From NCBI GenBank assembly GCA_028686565.1, contig JAQUBU010000075.1:1-9596 (forward strand): a DNA stretch of 9,596 nt, given 5' to 3'. Shown here one piece after another: positions 1-5,630 of the stretch; within the stretch, counting starts at the first letter, position 1; the number at the start of each line of letters is the position of its first letter. Both the position numbers and the translations under genes were made by a program. This stretch comes from Syntrophomonadaceae bacterium. GTDB lineage: Bacteria > Bacillota > Syntrophomonadia > Syntrophomonadales > Syntrophomonadaceae. The notes under the pieces are model-generated. The model ran no database searches. It saw only the letters and a program-made list of their open reading frames with translations, and had not been told where the DNA came from.

Positions 1-72
1 TGGAAGTGCTTTTTTTATGCCGAAACTAACAGTGCTGAATCGGTATTACAAGAGATTATTTACTACGGTTAA
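1..72 (+). CDS. Possible 3' end of an unidentified gene entering from the left
   Basis: The frame starting at base 1 stays open for 23 codons and ends with TAA at 70-72; the peptide begins WKCFFYAETNSAE and ends QEIIYYG. It reads like a normal protein tail, but 23 codons are too few to exclude chance, and no family is recognisable. From 73 to 189 I see no other coding signal. Confidence 0.22.
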   Translation, partial: WKCFFYAETNSAESVLQEIIYYG

Positions 73-189
73 ATAAAATTACTAGTTAGTTGCTCCTGAA
101 AAACTCAGATTATGTTGTGCGGGTGTGCATAAATATACTTGCAACCAGTCTTGGCGTATGGAATAGATAAAGGCCTCCCGGCCGCTTTC

Positions 190-230
190 AAAAATCGTTT
201 GTTTTCCGATAAACCAGAAAACAAAACGAT
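190..230 (-). terminator. Probable rho-independent terminator of the MazF-type operon
   Basis: Read on the minus strand, an A+T-rich stem of 13 base pairs with one bulged base (arms 217-230 and 194-206, loop of about 10 nt) is followed at once by five T residues (194-190). It lies about 50 nt after the toxin stop codon, the right place to end that transcript. A second, G+C-rich element on the minus strand (GGCCGGGAGGCCTTT, about 173-187) could reinforce it. Confidence 0.55.
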
Positions 231-289
231 CAATTCACAAGCTTAAAAACTCGCAAACTGATCGCTTAAATGTTCAATCTAATTAAAAT
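216..289. repeat. Direct repeat R1 (imperfect, ~74 bp), left of the MazF-type module
   Basis: It matches 871-941 in the same orientation. The shared core CAATTCACAAGCT is identical (231-243 and 887-899), followed by AAAACTC, CAAACTGA and AATTAAAAT blocks, with a few one-base gaps. R1 covers one arm of the terminator stem and the toxin stop codon, so the repeat may be the 3' end and 3' untranslated part of a once duplicated toxin gene. Confidence 0.6.
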
Positions 290-611
290 AAAGAATCTTA
301 CTCCCCAAATCTTTTATAAGCTCTGTATCAAAATCTGTCAGATGGCCTATCTTCTTGACTAAGGCTAGGTTAACTGTCATAAGCTTTCCTACACATAACT
401 TGGAAGGAACCCGAAGCCCAGCCTTATCCCATTCTACTAGTTTTACCTCGTATTGGTTCTTTACTGGCTTGCTTGATATGGCGGCTAAAACCACTAATCC
501 GGTTTCTTTAATATAAGCTTCGGTACTTACAACAAGAGCGGGCCTGATTTTGGCTCCGCTCAGATCGCTATAAGTAAAAAGTGCCACTACTACATCACCA
601 GGTATCAGCAT
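279..611 (-). CDS. MazF/PemK-type endoribonuclease toxin
   Basis: Predicted type II toxin of the MazF/PemK (CcdB-fold) family, which cleaves mRNA at short sequence motifs in the cytoplasm. The 110-aa product opens with the family pattern: IPGDVVVALF (residues 2-11), then KIRPALVVS with the conserved Arg, then LAAISSKP with the conserved Ser/Thr position; these two sites form the known MazF active centre. Length is normal for the family (about 110-120 aa). I chose ATG at 611 because GDVV should lie close to the N-terminus; ATG at 620 is possible but only 3 nt from the GGAGG at 625-629. The gene overlaps the upstream antitoxin by 17 nt, so the two are translationally coupled. It looks intact. 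Family assignment is firm; the RNA target is unknown. Confidence 0.85.
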   Translation of the reverse strand: MLIPGDVVVALFTYSDLSGAKIRPALVVSTEAYIKETGLVVLAAISSKPVKNQYEVKLVEWDKAGLRVPSKLCVGKLMTVNLALVKKIGHLTDFDTELIKDLGSKILYFN

Positions 612-771
612 AGGCTGCATCCACCTCCGGATCATTCCAGTCATCATAAATCATTTCGGGTTCAGATAACGGAATGGCTAACTTTTGAAGCACTGCCTTG
701 CAGAGCACTCGAAGCTCATCAACCGGGAGCTGCTGAACTTCCTTTATTAATTGATCCACCTGTGCCGACAT
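595..771 (-). CDS. Small antitoxin partner of the MazF-type toxin
   Basis: A 58-aa acidic protein directly upstream of, and overlapping, the toxin gene; position and size make it the antitoxin. An N-terminal helical segment (QVDQLIKEVQQLPVDELRVL, residues 4-23) is followed by another helix and an acidic, aromatic tail (DDWNDPEVDAAYADTW). No AbrB/SpoVT-type or ribbon-helix-helix DNA-binding pattern is visible, so it is not a classic MazE; the tail is the likely toxin-binding part (inference). Start at ATG 771 has GAGGTGAG 6-8 nt upstream. A GTG at 816, also with a GGAGGGA site, would add 15 residues (MRITHLCYNNHEVSA), which look less like protein. Regulation is unclear: without a DNA-binding domain it may not autorepress. 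Confidence 0.7.
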   Translation of the reverse strand: MSAQVDQLIKEVQQLPVDELRVLCKAVLQKLAIPLSEPEMIYDDWNDPEVDAAYADTW

Positions 772-870
772 CGCACTCACCTCATGATTATTGTAGCATA
801 AATGAGTTATACGCACACTCCCTCCTTTTGGTCCAAATTTTACATGTTCAGGTCATCAACACTTCCTTTC

Positions 871-941
871 AGAAAGCGAAAACGGCCAATTCACAAGCTA
901 TAAAACTCACAAACTGACCACTAATGCCAATTAATTAAAAT
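871..941. repeat. Direct repeat R2 (imperfect, ~71 bp), right of the MazF-type module
   Basis: Second copy of R1 (216-289), same orientation, with the 13-bp core at 887-899. In minus-strand order R2 follows the stretch 942-1080, which holds no intact gene. Minus-strand readings there (for example ALSVTEYERLRK at about 945-985) hint at decayed coding sequence, but I cannot name it. If R1 is the end of a toxin gene, R2 may mark the end of a lost second copy. Confidence 0.55.
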
Positions 942-1083
942 GTTCTTCCTTAACCGCTCATATTCTGTAACAGAAAGAGCTGTATTTCCATAAATCCTAA
1001 TGATTTAAGAAAGTTGATCATATCTTTGTCGCTGAAAATTATAAGCATACTCATACCGATATCTTGTTACAGCTACCCCATAG
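942..1083. other. Gap without a supported gene
   Basis: A+T-rich spacer between repeat R2 and the transposon end. Short minus-strand readings in two frames are interrupted by stops. No RNA gene, promoter or family could be supported. Confidence 0.4.
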
Positions 1084-1124
1084 TGTCCAGAGATAGACGG
1101 TGTTAATTGTCCAGAACTTGACGG
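1084..1124. repeat. Paired 17-bp end repeats of an ExeA-type transposon
   Basis: Two direct copies of a TGTCCAGA....GACGG motif: TGTCCAGAGATAGACGG at 1084-1100 and TGTCCAGAACTTGACGG at 1108-1124, 24 bp apart. They lie just outside the 3' end of the helper ATPase gene. Multiple transposase-binding repeats at each end are typical of elements with a DDE transposase plus a MuB/TnsC-like ATPase, so I read this as one element terminus. The opposite end was not found; it was probably lost where IS21 material now begins. Confidence 0.55.
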
Positions 1125-1158
1125 AATAGCTGGCCAAAAAGCACCGTCTTTTCTCCCC

Positions 1159-1957
1159 TTAAGTCAGCTCACCCTGAATGACCAATTTCACCATTTGATC
1201 ATCAATAATTCTTTTTCCGTTCTGCGACCCATAGAAAAGGCAATGAGTACAAACCTTGTTAACCAGCCTGGCTAAGCCACTGGAAAACTTGTATATTTCA
1301 TCAATTGCACTATCCGTAAAGATATCGTGGTCGGCACCTGCATAAGCTAGATGCCTGCTAATATATTCTCCTACCTGAGCACGGTCCAGATGTGGAAGCT
1401 TACACTGTAAATCAATCTTTGCTTGATAGCCGCATAAGCCTGCAGCTGCAGTTTATCCCAAAGCTCACTTTGGCCGACCAGGATCAGGGTCATTGGGCTC
1501 TGGGCATCATTTTTAAATTCAGAAGAAACCGGACTTCTTCCAGCATTTCTTTATCCAGGAGATGAGCTTCATCCACAATAACTACTGGCTGTAGATTATG
1601 CATAGCATGCATAATCTCAATTTCCCGGTGTAGTTGGCGTTTAGCGTCACCTCGATAGAACTCGGCTTCACATCCCAACTGTTCCAGCATACCCTTGTAG
1701 AAATGACGGGGAGTAAGTTGGGAATCTGCCAAGTACATAACCATGAACTGGGAGGAATCCAAATAGTCTTTAAATTTGCGAATTATCGTGGACTTACCGG
1801 TACCACAATCACCAATAATAACAGCAAACAATTGCCGCTGAGCGGCGTATTCCAGACGGCCTAAAGTCTCTTCCAACATGATGGACGAATACAACTGGTC
1901 AGTGGCGATATCCCTGGAAAATGGGGTGTTGATTAGATCGTAGAATGTCTCAAACAT
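1159..1957 (-). pseudogene. ExeA/MuB-type transposition helper ATPase, broken by two frameshifts
   Basis: AAA+ ATPase of the ExeA-like kind that accompanies a DDE transposase and directs target choice. The first 155 codons read MFETFYDLINTPFSRDI, Walker A GDCGTGKST (residues 49-57) and Walker B VVIVDEAHLL (about 125-134). The frame then fails near 1507, where LNLKMMPRAQ replaces what should be LNFKNDAQSPMTLILVGQSE; a second shift near 1418-1424 (AIKQR to IDLQCKLPHLDRAQ) is needed to reach the C-terminal lid region (GEYISRHLAYAGADHDIF ... GLARLVNKVC ... VIQGELT) and the TAA at 1159-1161. Both breaks are repaired by adding one base. The restored length, about 266 aa, is normal. Its ATG overlaps the stop of the upstream transposase remnant (TAATG), the coupled arrangement expected in the intact element. 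No functional protein is expected. Confidence 0.85.
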
Positions 1958-2130
1958 TAATTGTTACCCCCTTTCCGTACAGTCCTGTAACTTACGGCGG
2001 GAGCCTGGTCTTCTTTGCGTTGTTTGTTTTTCTTAGCAGCTGCTGTCAATAGCCTGGACCCCGTATTTTAAAATAGCCTGCCGGAAAGAGTCTTCTACGA
2101 TTACCTGGTCAAGTACCGGATAAATGTTAA
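1957..2130 (-). pseudogene. Remnant of the DDE transposase of the same ExeA-type element
   Basis: Two scraps in different frames. Nearer the ATPase, the C-terminal tail reads AAKKNKQRKEDQAPAVSYRTVR and ends with TAA (1957-1959), which overlaps the ATPase ATG. Upstream, about 2050-2115, another frame reads VIVEDSFRQAILKYGV, which resembles the stretch just before the second catalytic Asp of integrase-like (rve) transposases, normally followed by YVDNG; here the text stops at VQAID and jumps to the tail. A large internal deletion therefore removed most of the catalytic core after this point, and the N-terminal part is gone too, cut off where IS21 sequence starts near 2131. Assignment rests on the short motif and the position before the ATPase. 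Confidence 0.6.
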
Positions 2131-2668
2131 TGATAATCTAAAACTACCCCAGCATAATAATTGAAAAGTCCCCCGTGATAAAATAGACTTTCCTATGTGT
2201 CTAAAAGATATATAGGGGGTTTTTGGGGAGATGATCAGCCTGGAGGAGAAACAGCAAATAATATTACGTCATTTTCATGATGGGGAGTCCCAGAGGAAAA
2301 TACATAAGGAAACAGGGATATCCAGAAAGACGATCAGAAAATATATCAAGAACTATGAACATGCCAAAAGAGAACTTATTGAAAGTAATAGTGACTGCCA
2401 TAGCGATTTAGTAGCAGATATTATGGATAAGCCCCAATATGATACCAGTAAACGCAAGAATGTCAAATTAACCGAGGAGTTGATGGCGCGGATAGAATTT
2501 TATGTAAAGGAGAACGAAACCAAAAGAGCCGAAGGGAAAGCCAAACAACAGAAGAAAAAATAGATATATACGAGGAGTTGATTAATGAAGGTTTCGATAT
2601 TAGTTATCCATCCGTATGTAATGCAGTAAGAGGGCTGTATCAAAAAAACAAGGAAGCATATATAAAAC
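2131..2668 (+). mobile_element. 5' fragment of an IS21-family insertion sequence
   Basis: The left end seems to lie near 2131 (TGATAATCTAAAACTACCCC), followed by two similar blocks, AAAACTACCCCAG (2139-2151) and GAAAAGTCCCCCG (2163-2175); repeated blocks at the ends are usual for IS21 elements. The transposase start follows at 2231. Similarity ends around 2668, so most of istA, all of istB and the right end are missing. The exact left border is inferred. Confidence 0.6.
2231..2668 (+). pseudogene. istA: Truncated IS21-type transposase (IstA), frameshifted
   Basis: N-terminal part of the IS21 transposase. A helix-turn-helix region (SQRKIHKETGISRKTIRKYI, residues 20-39) is followed by the linker helices up to KAKQQKKK, where TAG at 2561-2563 ends the first frame inside an A6 run. 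One base back, the protein continues in the normal IstA manner: IDIYEELINEGFDISYPSVC and NAVRGLYQKNKEAYIKQE. After that, from about 2668, the reading (GSPGPEPEKQIQ...) no longer resembles IstA: it is the reverse complement of a signal-peptide gene. Full IstA is roughly 400-500 aa with a DDE core; none of the core is present, so it cannot transpose. The run of A could have allowed ribosomal slippage, but with the gene truncated this is moot. Confidence 0.8.
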
Positions 2669-2779
2669 AAGAACTTGGATCTCCTGGGCCAGAACCGGAG
2701 AAACAAATCCAAGCACAAATACAAACGAGAAAATCATTGCCACTGCCAGCAAAGGCAGTTTAACAGTATTTTTTTTCTT
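2669..2779 (-). pseudogene. Signal-peptide fragment of a lost secreted protein
   Basis: The minus strand encodes KKNTVKLPLLAVAMIFSFVF followed by VLGFVSPVLAQE: basic N-region, long hydrophobic core, and a likely signal-peptidase site after VLA. A strong AGAGGAGG site lies at 2786-2793. No ATG stands at the right distance; the codon at 2777-2779 is AAG, and ATG there would give MKKNTVKLP with ideal spacing, so the start may have been lost by one base change (inference). A TTG at 2815 is upstream of the ribosome site and unlikely. The gene is cut off at the IS21 fragment. It might be the head of the SLH protein whose tail lies at 3716-4487 on the other strand, but nothing proves this. Confidence 0.45.
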
Positions 2780-2878
2780 TCTTTCCTCCTCTCGACACAC
2801 GGATGTCTTATCCAAAGCGTCATTCTTTGAACAGCCATCTTATACTTCCGGATTATCCCCGATTTCTGGGGCGTTATA

Positions 2879-3142
2879 TTATTTATCCCGGTAATGAGAA
2901 CCACATTGGGCAATCTCTATCTGACCGTTTACAATACGGTATACAAGGCGGTTACTGTCATCAATTCGCCGGCTCCAAAACCCTTGAAATTCATATTTCA
3001 ACGGCTCCGGCTTACCGATGCCATCATAGCCGTTGCGGTCAATGTCCTTTAAAAGCTGATTTATCCGTTTCAAGATTTTCTTATCATGTGCCTGCCAATA
3101 CAGGTAATCTTCCCACGCATCATCCTGCCACACCTTATTCAT
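2879..3142 (-). CDS. yoeB: YoeB-family ribosome-dependent mRNA interferase toxin (copy A)
   Basis: An 87-aa toxin of the Txe/YoeB family (RelE-like fold), which enters the ribosomal A site and cuts mRNA. Family signatures are complete: AWEDYLYWQ (residues 9-17), ILKRINQLLKDI, GIGKPEPLKYE with the catalytic Glu, GFWSRRID and NRLVYRI with the conserved Arg residues, and a C-terminal CGSHYRDK with the His-Tyr pair. Start ATG 3142 has GAGG 6 nt upstream; a TTG at 3148 adds only two residues. It overlaps the antitoxin by 8 nt (ATGAATAA). It is closely related to the YoeB at 6191-6445, but has three extra residues after HY. The partner is a DinJ/RelB-type antitoxin, not the usual YefM. Looks intact. 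Confidence 0.92.
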   Translation of the reverse strand: MNKVWQDDAWEDYLYWQAHDKKILKRINQLLKDIDRNGYDGIGKPEPLKYEFQGFWSRRIDDSNRLVYRIVNGQIEIAQCGSHYRDK

Positions 3143-3404
3143 CGGCAACCTCTACCAATTCATGGACTTTTCCCTTTCCTGCATTGAGATCAGCAATAGC
3201 CTTTCTCAGTCTTGCTTGATTGACTTCACTGTAAAACGGGTCGCTTTCGGCAGATATTTCAAAAGGGATTCTGTTCTGGCGAACTGCCGTTTTTGCGAAA
3301 ACACAAAAGGCAGTAGTCATATTCATCCCAATTTCAGAGCAAAAAGCTTCAAATTGTTTTTTCAAGTTCTCATCCATTCGGATGTTAATATTTATTTGTG
3401 CCAT
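3135..3404 (-). CDS. DinJ/RelB-family antitoxin (partner of YoeB copy A)
   Basis: An 89-aa antitoxin. The N-terminus AQININIRMDENLKKQFEAF is a ribbon-helix-helix DNA-binding fold of the RelB/DinJ kind, followed by EIGMNMTTAFCVFAKTAV, typical of that family; the C-terminal third (EVNQARLRKAIADLNAGKGK) is the expected toxin-wrapping segment. Start ATG 3404 has AAAGGAAG about 10 nt upstream. The stop TAA lies inside the toxin's first codons, so translation is coupled. DinJ-like proteins usually pair with YafQ or RelE-like toxins; pairing with YoeB occurs in some Firmicutes but is less common. It is expected to repress its own promoter at the inverted repeats just upstream (3428-3460). Confidence 0.9.
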   Translation of the reverse strand: MAQININIRMDENLKKQFEAFCSEIGMNMTTAFCVFAKTAVRQNRIPFEISAESDPFYSEVNQARLRKAIADLNAGKGKVHELVEVADE

Positions 3405-3427
3405 CAAAAAACACTTCCTTTCCCTAT

Positions 3428-3467
3428 CAGTATATTCACTGTACTATAATTTTATGTACAACGTCAA
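3428..3467 (-). promoter_or_regulatory. Probable operator/promoter region of the DinJ-YoeB operon
   Basis: Two inverted repeats lie 24 to 56 nt before the antitoxin ATG. CAGTATATTCACTG (3428-3441) is an imperfect palindrome, and 3440-3460 carries arms TGTAC and GTACA around an 11-bp A+T centre. A TTGACG (plus-strand CGTCAA, 3462-3467) could be a -35 box, but no good -10 box stands 17 nt away, so the promoter is not exactly placed. Autorepression by the antitoxin-toxin complex is the expected use. Confidence 0.5.
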
Positions 3468-3541
3468 TATATTTACACTGATTTTGGTTGGGTCTTTTTT
3501 AAGACGCCTATGGCCAGTCGGTCTATAGTCTTTTTAAGCCT

Positions 3542-3715
3542 CTATGTTCCCTTTTGGTTATCTATCCAGTATAAACTGAAACCTAATTTTTCACTGGCCA
3601 CCCTTATTTCAGGGTCACCTGTGACCAGATCGGCTTGTTTTTGTATGGCAGCTCCTATCGCAAATGCATCAGCATATGCAAGTTTATTCTGCGCTTTAAC
3701 GGCAGCGCTGGTGGT
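3542..3715 (-). pseudogene. C-terminal remnant of a PIN-domain (VapC-like) toxin
   Basis: The minus strand reads TTSAAVKAQNKLAYADAFAI and then GAAIQKQADLVTGDPEIR, ending SLYWIDNQKGT with TAG at 3542-3544. YADAFA and TGDPE are the two C-terminal acidic motifs of PIN ribonucleases, and the spacing is normal. The first half of the protein, with the N-terminal catalytic Asp, and any antitoxin gene are absent: the sequence changes into the SLH pseudogene of the opposite strand around 3700-3720. About 55 of the usual 130 residues remain, without frameshifts, so the truncation may be fairly recent. Not functional. Confidence 0.75.
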
Positions 3716-4487
3716 CAGAAATGCCGGAAACTACGACGAAACAGCCGACGAACACCGTATTACCTTGACGCTAACGGCAATAGGTGTTCGTCGGCTTCGC
3801 GGCAAACGGCAAGTATATAGCTCCTGAAGGCGTGATCGTTTCGGTGATGCGGAACGACAAGAGCTTCACGGACGTTGCTGGGCATTGAGCGGCGGGTTAT
3901 ATCGGGTTCGTGACCGAGCGGGAGACATTCGTAGGCACCAGCAACAACACCTTCTCCCCTGACACAGGTATGACTCGCGCCATGTTTGCAACGGTGATTG
4001 GGCGGCTTTACGAGCGCAGCTACGGCGAGATTGAAGCGTCAGGTGCTCACACCTTCACCGATTGCGACTACGTTGCTTATTATGGCAAATACATAGCCTG
4101 GGCGGCAGAGAACGGTATCATCAGCGGCTACGGAAACGGCAGGTTCGGTCCGGATGACCAAATCACCCGTGAGCAGATGGCTGCAATACTCTACCGCTTC
4201 GCGGACTTCCTCGGCGTCTTTCCAGACAGCATGGATACCATCCTCGATTATCACGACGCCGACAGCATTTCGGATTATGCGAAAACCGCGGCCCTCTACT
4301 TGCATGATTCCGTTCATGTTAAAGAGCCTCCTTTATTTCGGATTATGCGAAAACCGCGGCCCTCTACTGCCAGACCACGGGAGTCATCGGAGGACGCACC
4401 GGCGAAGTATTCGCCCCGCAGGAAACCGTCACCCGCGCCGAGGTCGCGACCATTATACAAAGGTTTGTTGAGGTCGTACTCGGCTGA
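3716..4487 (+). pseudogene. C-terminal part of an S-layer-homology (SLH) surface protein, multiply broken
   Basis: SLH domains bind secondary cell-wall polymers and anchor surface proteins. The piece begins near PYYLDANGN (about 3755), shifts frame near 3785 (one base missing) to VFVGFAANGKYIAPEGV, and continues to FTDVAGH, where TGA (3886-3888) stands in place of the Trp normal in SLH domains. Domain 1 then runs AAGYIGFVTERETF to MTRAMFATVIGRLY; domain 2 is FTDCDYVAYYGKYIAWAAEN to ITREQMAAILYRFADFLG; domain 3 starts ISDYAKTAALY but is split by a 68-bp duplication that changes frame, then resumes as CQTTGVIGGRTGEVF to VTRAEVATIIQRFVEV and ends with TGA at 4485-4487. A GTG at 3910 would open a 202-codon frame, but it lies inside domain 1 and has no ribosome site. 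Visibly richer in G+C than its neighbours, suggesting a different origin. Confidence 0.85.
4267..4368. repeat. 34-bp perfect direct repeat (68-bp period) splitting the third SLH domain
   Basis: ATTTCGGATTATGCGAAAAC and the following 14 bases occur identically at 4267-4300 and 4335-4368, with 34 unrelated bases between (4301-4334). Removing 68 bp restores a continuous third SLH domain. Read on the minus strand, the inserted 34 bases hold AAAGGAGG followed 9 nt later by ATGAACGGAATC, like the start of a gene. Confidence 0.9.
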
Positions 4488-4569
4488 CGCAAGCATGTAT
4501 ACACTCGGACTTAAGTAATTGAAATACTTCTGCTTATTTCGTTATCATCTCGATTATCGCAGTAACGAA

Positions 4570-4598
4570 GAAAGACTGATGCACCCCATCAGCCTTTC
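4570..4598. terminator. Stem-loop, possible terminator
   Basis: A 12-bp stem with one mismatch (GAAAGACTGATG, 4570-4581; CATCAGCCTTTC, 4587-4598) and a 5-nt loop. In minus-strand RNA the mismatch becomes a G-U pair and the stem is followed by UUCGUUACU, so it could end transcripts of the RelE-type operon, though 215 nt after its stop; on the plus strand it lies 83 nt after the SLH pseudogene but lacks a T run. The rest of 4488-4813 holds no gene I can support. Confidence 0.4.
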
Positions 4599-4813
4599 CT
4601 AGTAGAACCTCTATAACATATTTGCACCAGGAATTGTATTAATCTTCCCGATGGCCTGGGAAGTTTTCAAGTGTCCGCTTGAGAACCTCTCATATATATT
4701 ATATACATTTTTCGGAAAAACGACTGGTTTTATAAAAGTGTTTAACTATTGTATTCCCTTTCCAGTCCTTATCAGAACCGTTACAATACTTAAAAACATA
4801 AGCATGCGCTTTC

Positions 4814-5161
4814 TTAGAATTTATTCTTAAAGATCTCATCCTTATATGCTTGTTTACGTTTCGCAGCCAGGTCATAACAGTGGTTTTCATCCCGCTCAGA
4901 CACAGCAACTATATTAAATACCTTTTCCTCCCTGACCAGGGTATACACCACTCTTATAGCAATACCCTTATACTTAATTTTGAAAAAGCCGGTAAGGTTC
5001 TTTCCGCCTTTTTTACCCAGAGGTTTGCCGTATCCACCTTCGCTCTGCGGCAAAGGGTTTTGAGACACCTTGGCTATACCTGCTAGAACCATTCTTTGAA
5101 CCGATGAATCAAGCTTCTTTAGATCATTAACTGCCTCTTTAAGATATTTGGCTGTCCACAT
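4814..5161 (-). CDS. RelE/ParE-superfamily toxin
   Basis: A 115-aa toxin of the RelE/ParE superfamily. The N-terminal YLKEAVNDLKKLDSSVQRMV helix pair is followed by the beta-sheet core: KPLGKKGGKNLTGFFKIKYK, then IAIRVVYTLV and KVFNIVAVSERDENHCYDLA, a pattern typical of the family with its basic strand (GFFKIKYKG...IRVVY). It is longer than the average (about 90-100 aa) because of the C-terminal helix AAKRKQAYKDEIFKNKF. Whether it cleaves mRNA (RelE-like) or poisons gyrase (ParE-like) cannot be told from the sequence. Its ATG overlaps the antitoxin stop (TAATG), so the pair is coupled. Intact. Confidence 0.88.
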   Translation of the reverse strand: MWTAKYLKEAVNDLKKLDSSVQRMVLAGIAKVSQNPLPQSEGGYGKPLGKKGGKNLTGFFKIKYKGIAIRVVYTLVREEKVFNIVAVSERDENHCYDLAAKRKQAYKDEIFKNKF

Positions 5162-5523
5162 TATTCAATCTCCACAGCATCAATTAGTTCCCGAACCTCG
5201 CCGGCTGAGATACCCAATTCACGCAGAACATCTTTTTCACTCATTAAATCCTCTGGCCTGGCTTGTTTTACCCGTTCTTCTGCTAATAGCAGCAGTTCCA
5301 AATTCTCCAACTCCTCCTCAAGTTTTTCCACCCGATCATGAGAGTTCATGAGCTTAGTGTAATCTTTAAGCGAGATTAAAATCGCCTGCGGTTCGTTATT
5401 TTTAACAATAATATATTCCTTATCAGATTCAGCCACTTCCTGAACCACCTTAGATGCCTTTCCTCTGCTTAAATCTGTAACAGAAATTATGCTACCAAAC
5501 ACTGCCCTTAAATCTTTCAGCAT
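5161..5523 (-). CDS. Phd/YefM-family antitoxin with extended C-terminus
   Basis: A 120-aa antitoxin. Residues 10-58 have the Phd/YefM DNA-binding pattern: SIISVTDLSRGKASKVVQEV, then EYIIVKNNEPQAILISLKDY. The rest is unusual in length: a Glu/Leu-rich helix (VEKLEEELENLELLLLAEER, about 65-84) and a tail with MSEKDVLRELGISAGEVREL. Usual family members are 80-90 aa, so the coiled, acidic extension is probably what grips the toxin. Start ATG 5523 has AGGAGG 7-8 nt upstream (5531-5536). It is expected to repress its own operon at the palindromes at 5536-5600. Confidence 0.88.
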   Translation of the reverse strand: MLKDLRAVFGSIISVTDLSRGKASKVVQEVAESDKEYIIVKNNEPQAILISLKDYTKLMNSHDRVEKLEEELENLELLLLAEERVKQARPEDLMSEKDVLRELGISAGEVRELIDAVEIE

Positions 5524-5535
5524 AATTAATCCTCC

Positions 5536-5600
5536 TGCTTATTATTATACTTATATTATATGTTATTATCAGAAAAATAATAAGCATAATAATTCTGATA
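5536..5600 (-). promoter_or_regulatory. Operator/promoter of the Phd-RelE operon with interleaved palindromes
   Basis: Two perfect inverted repeats interleave. TGCTTATTATT at 5536-5546 pairs with AATAATAAGCA at 5576-5586, and TATCAGAA at 5567-5574 pairs with TTCTGATA at 5593-5600. A minus-strand promoter fits between: -35 CTGATA (5567-5572), 17-bp spacer, -10 TATAAT (5544-5549). The -35 box is inside one palindrome arm and the -10 lies beside another, so binding would block RNA polymerase. Further TATAAT-like sites exist, so the exact promoter is uncertain. Confidence 0.6.
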
Positions 5601-5630
5601 TTATCTTTATTTTTATTAAACACCTCCATA

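Noticed and set aside
2555..2566. A6 run before TAG in istA as a programmed -1 frameshift
   Set aside because: The gene is truncated soon after, IS21 istA is not known to need frameshifting, and similar one-base losses occur in other broken genes here.
2803..3449. Plus-strand ORFs opposite the DinJ-YoeB genes
   Set aside because: Shadows of the well-supported minus-strand pair.
3510..3827. 105-codon plus-strand ORF
   Set aside because: It spans the PIN remnant (true coding strand is minus) and the start of the SLH piece in a wrong frame.
4039..4317. 92-codon minus-strand ORF with a good ribosome site (AAAGGAGG, ATG)
   Set aside because: Apart from its first few codons it is the reverse strand of SLH domains 2 and 3; the start signal belongs to the inserted 34 bp.
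4699..4908. 69-codon minus-strand ORF overlapping the RelE-type toxin end
   Set aside because: Out-of-frame shadow with an A+T-rich tail; no ribosome site.
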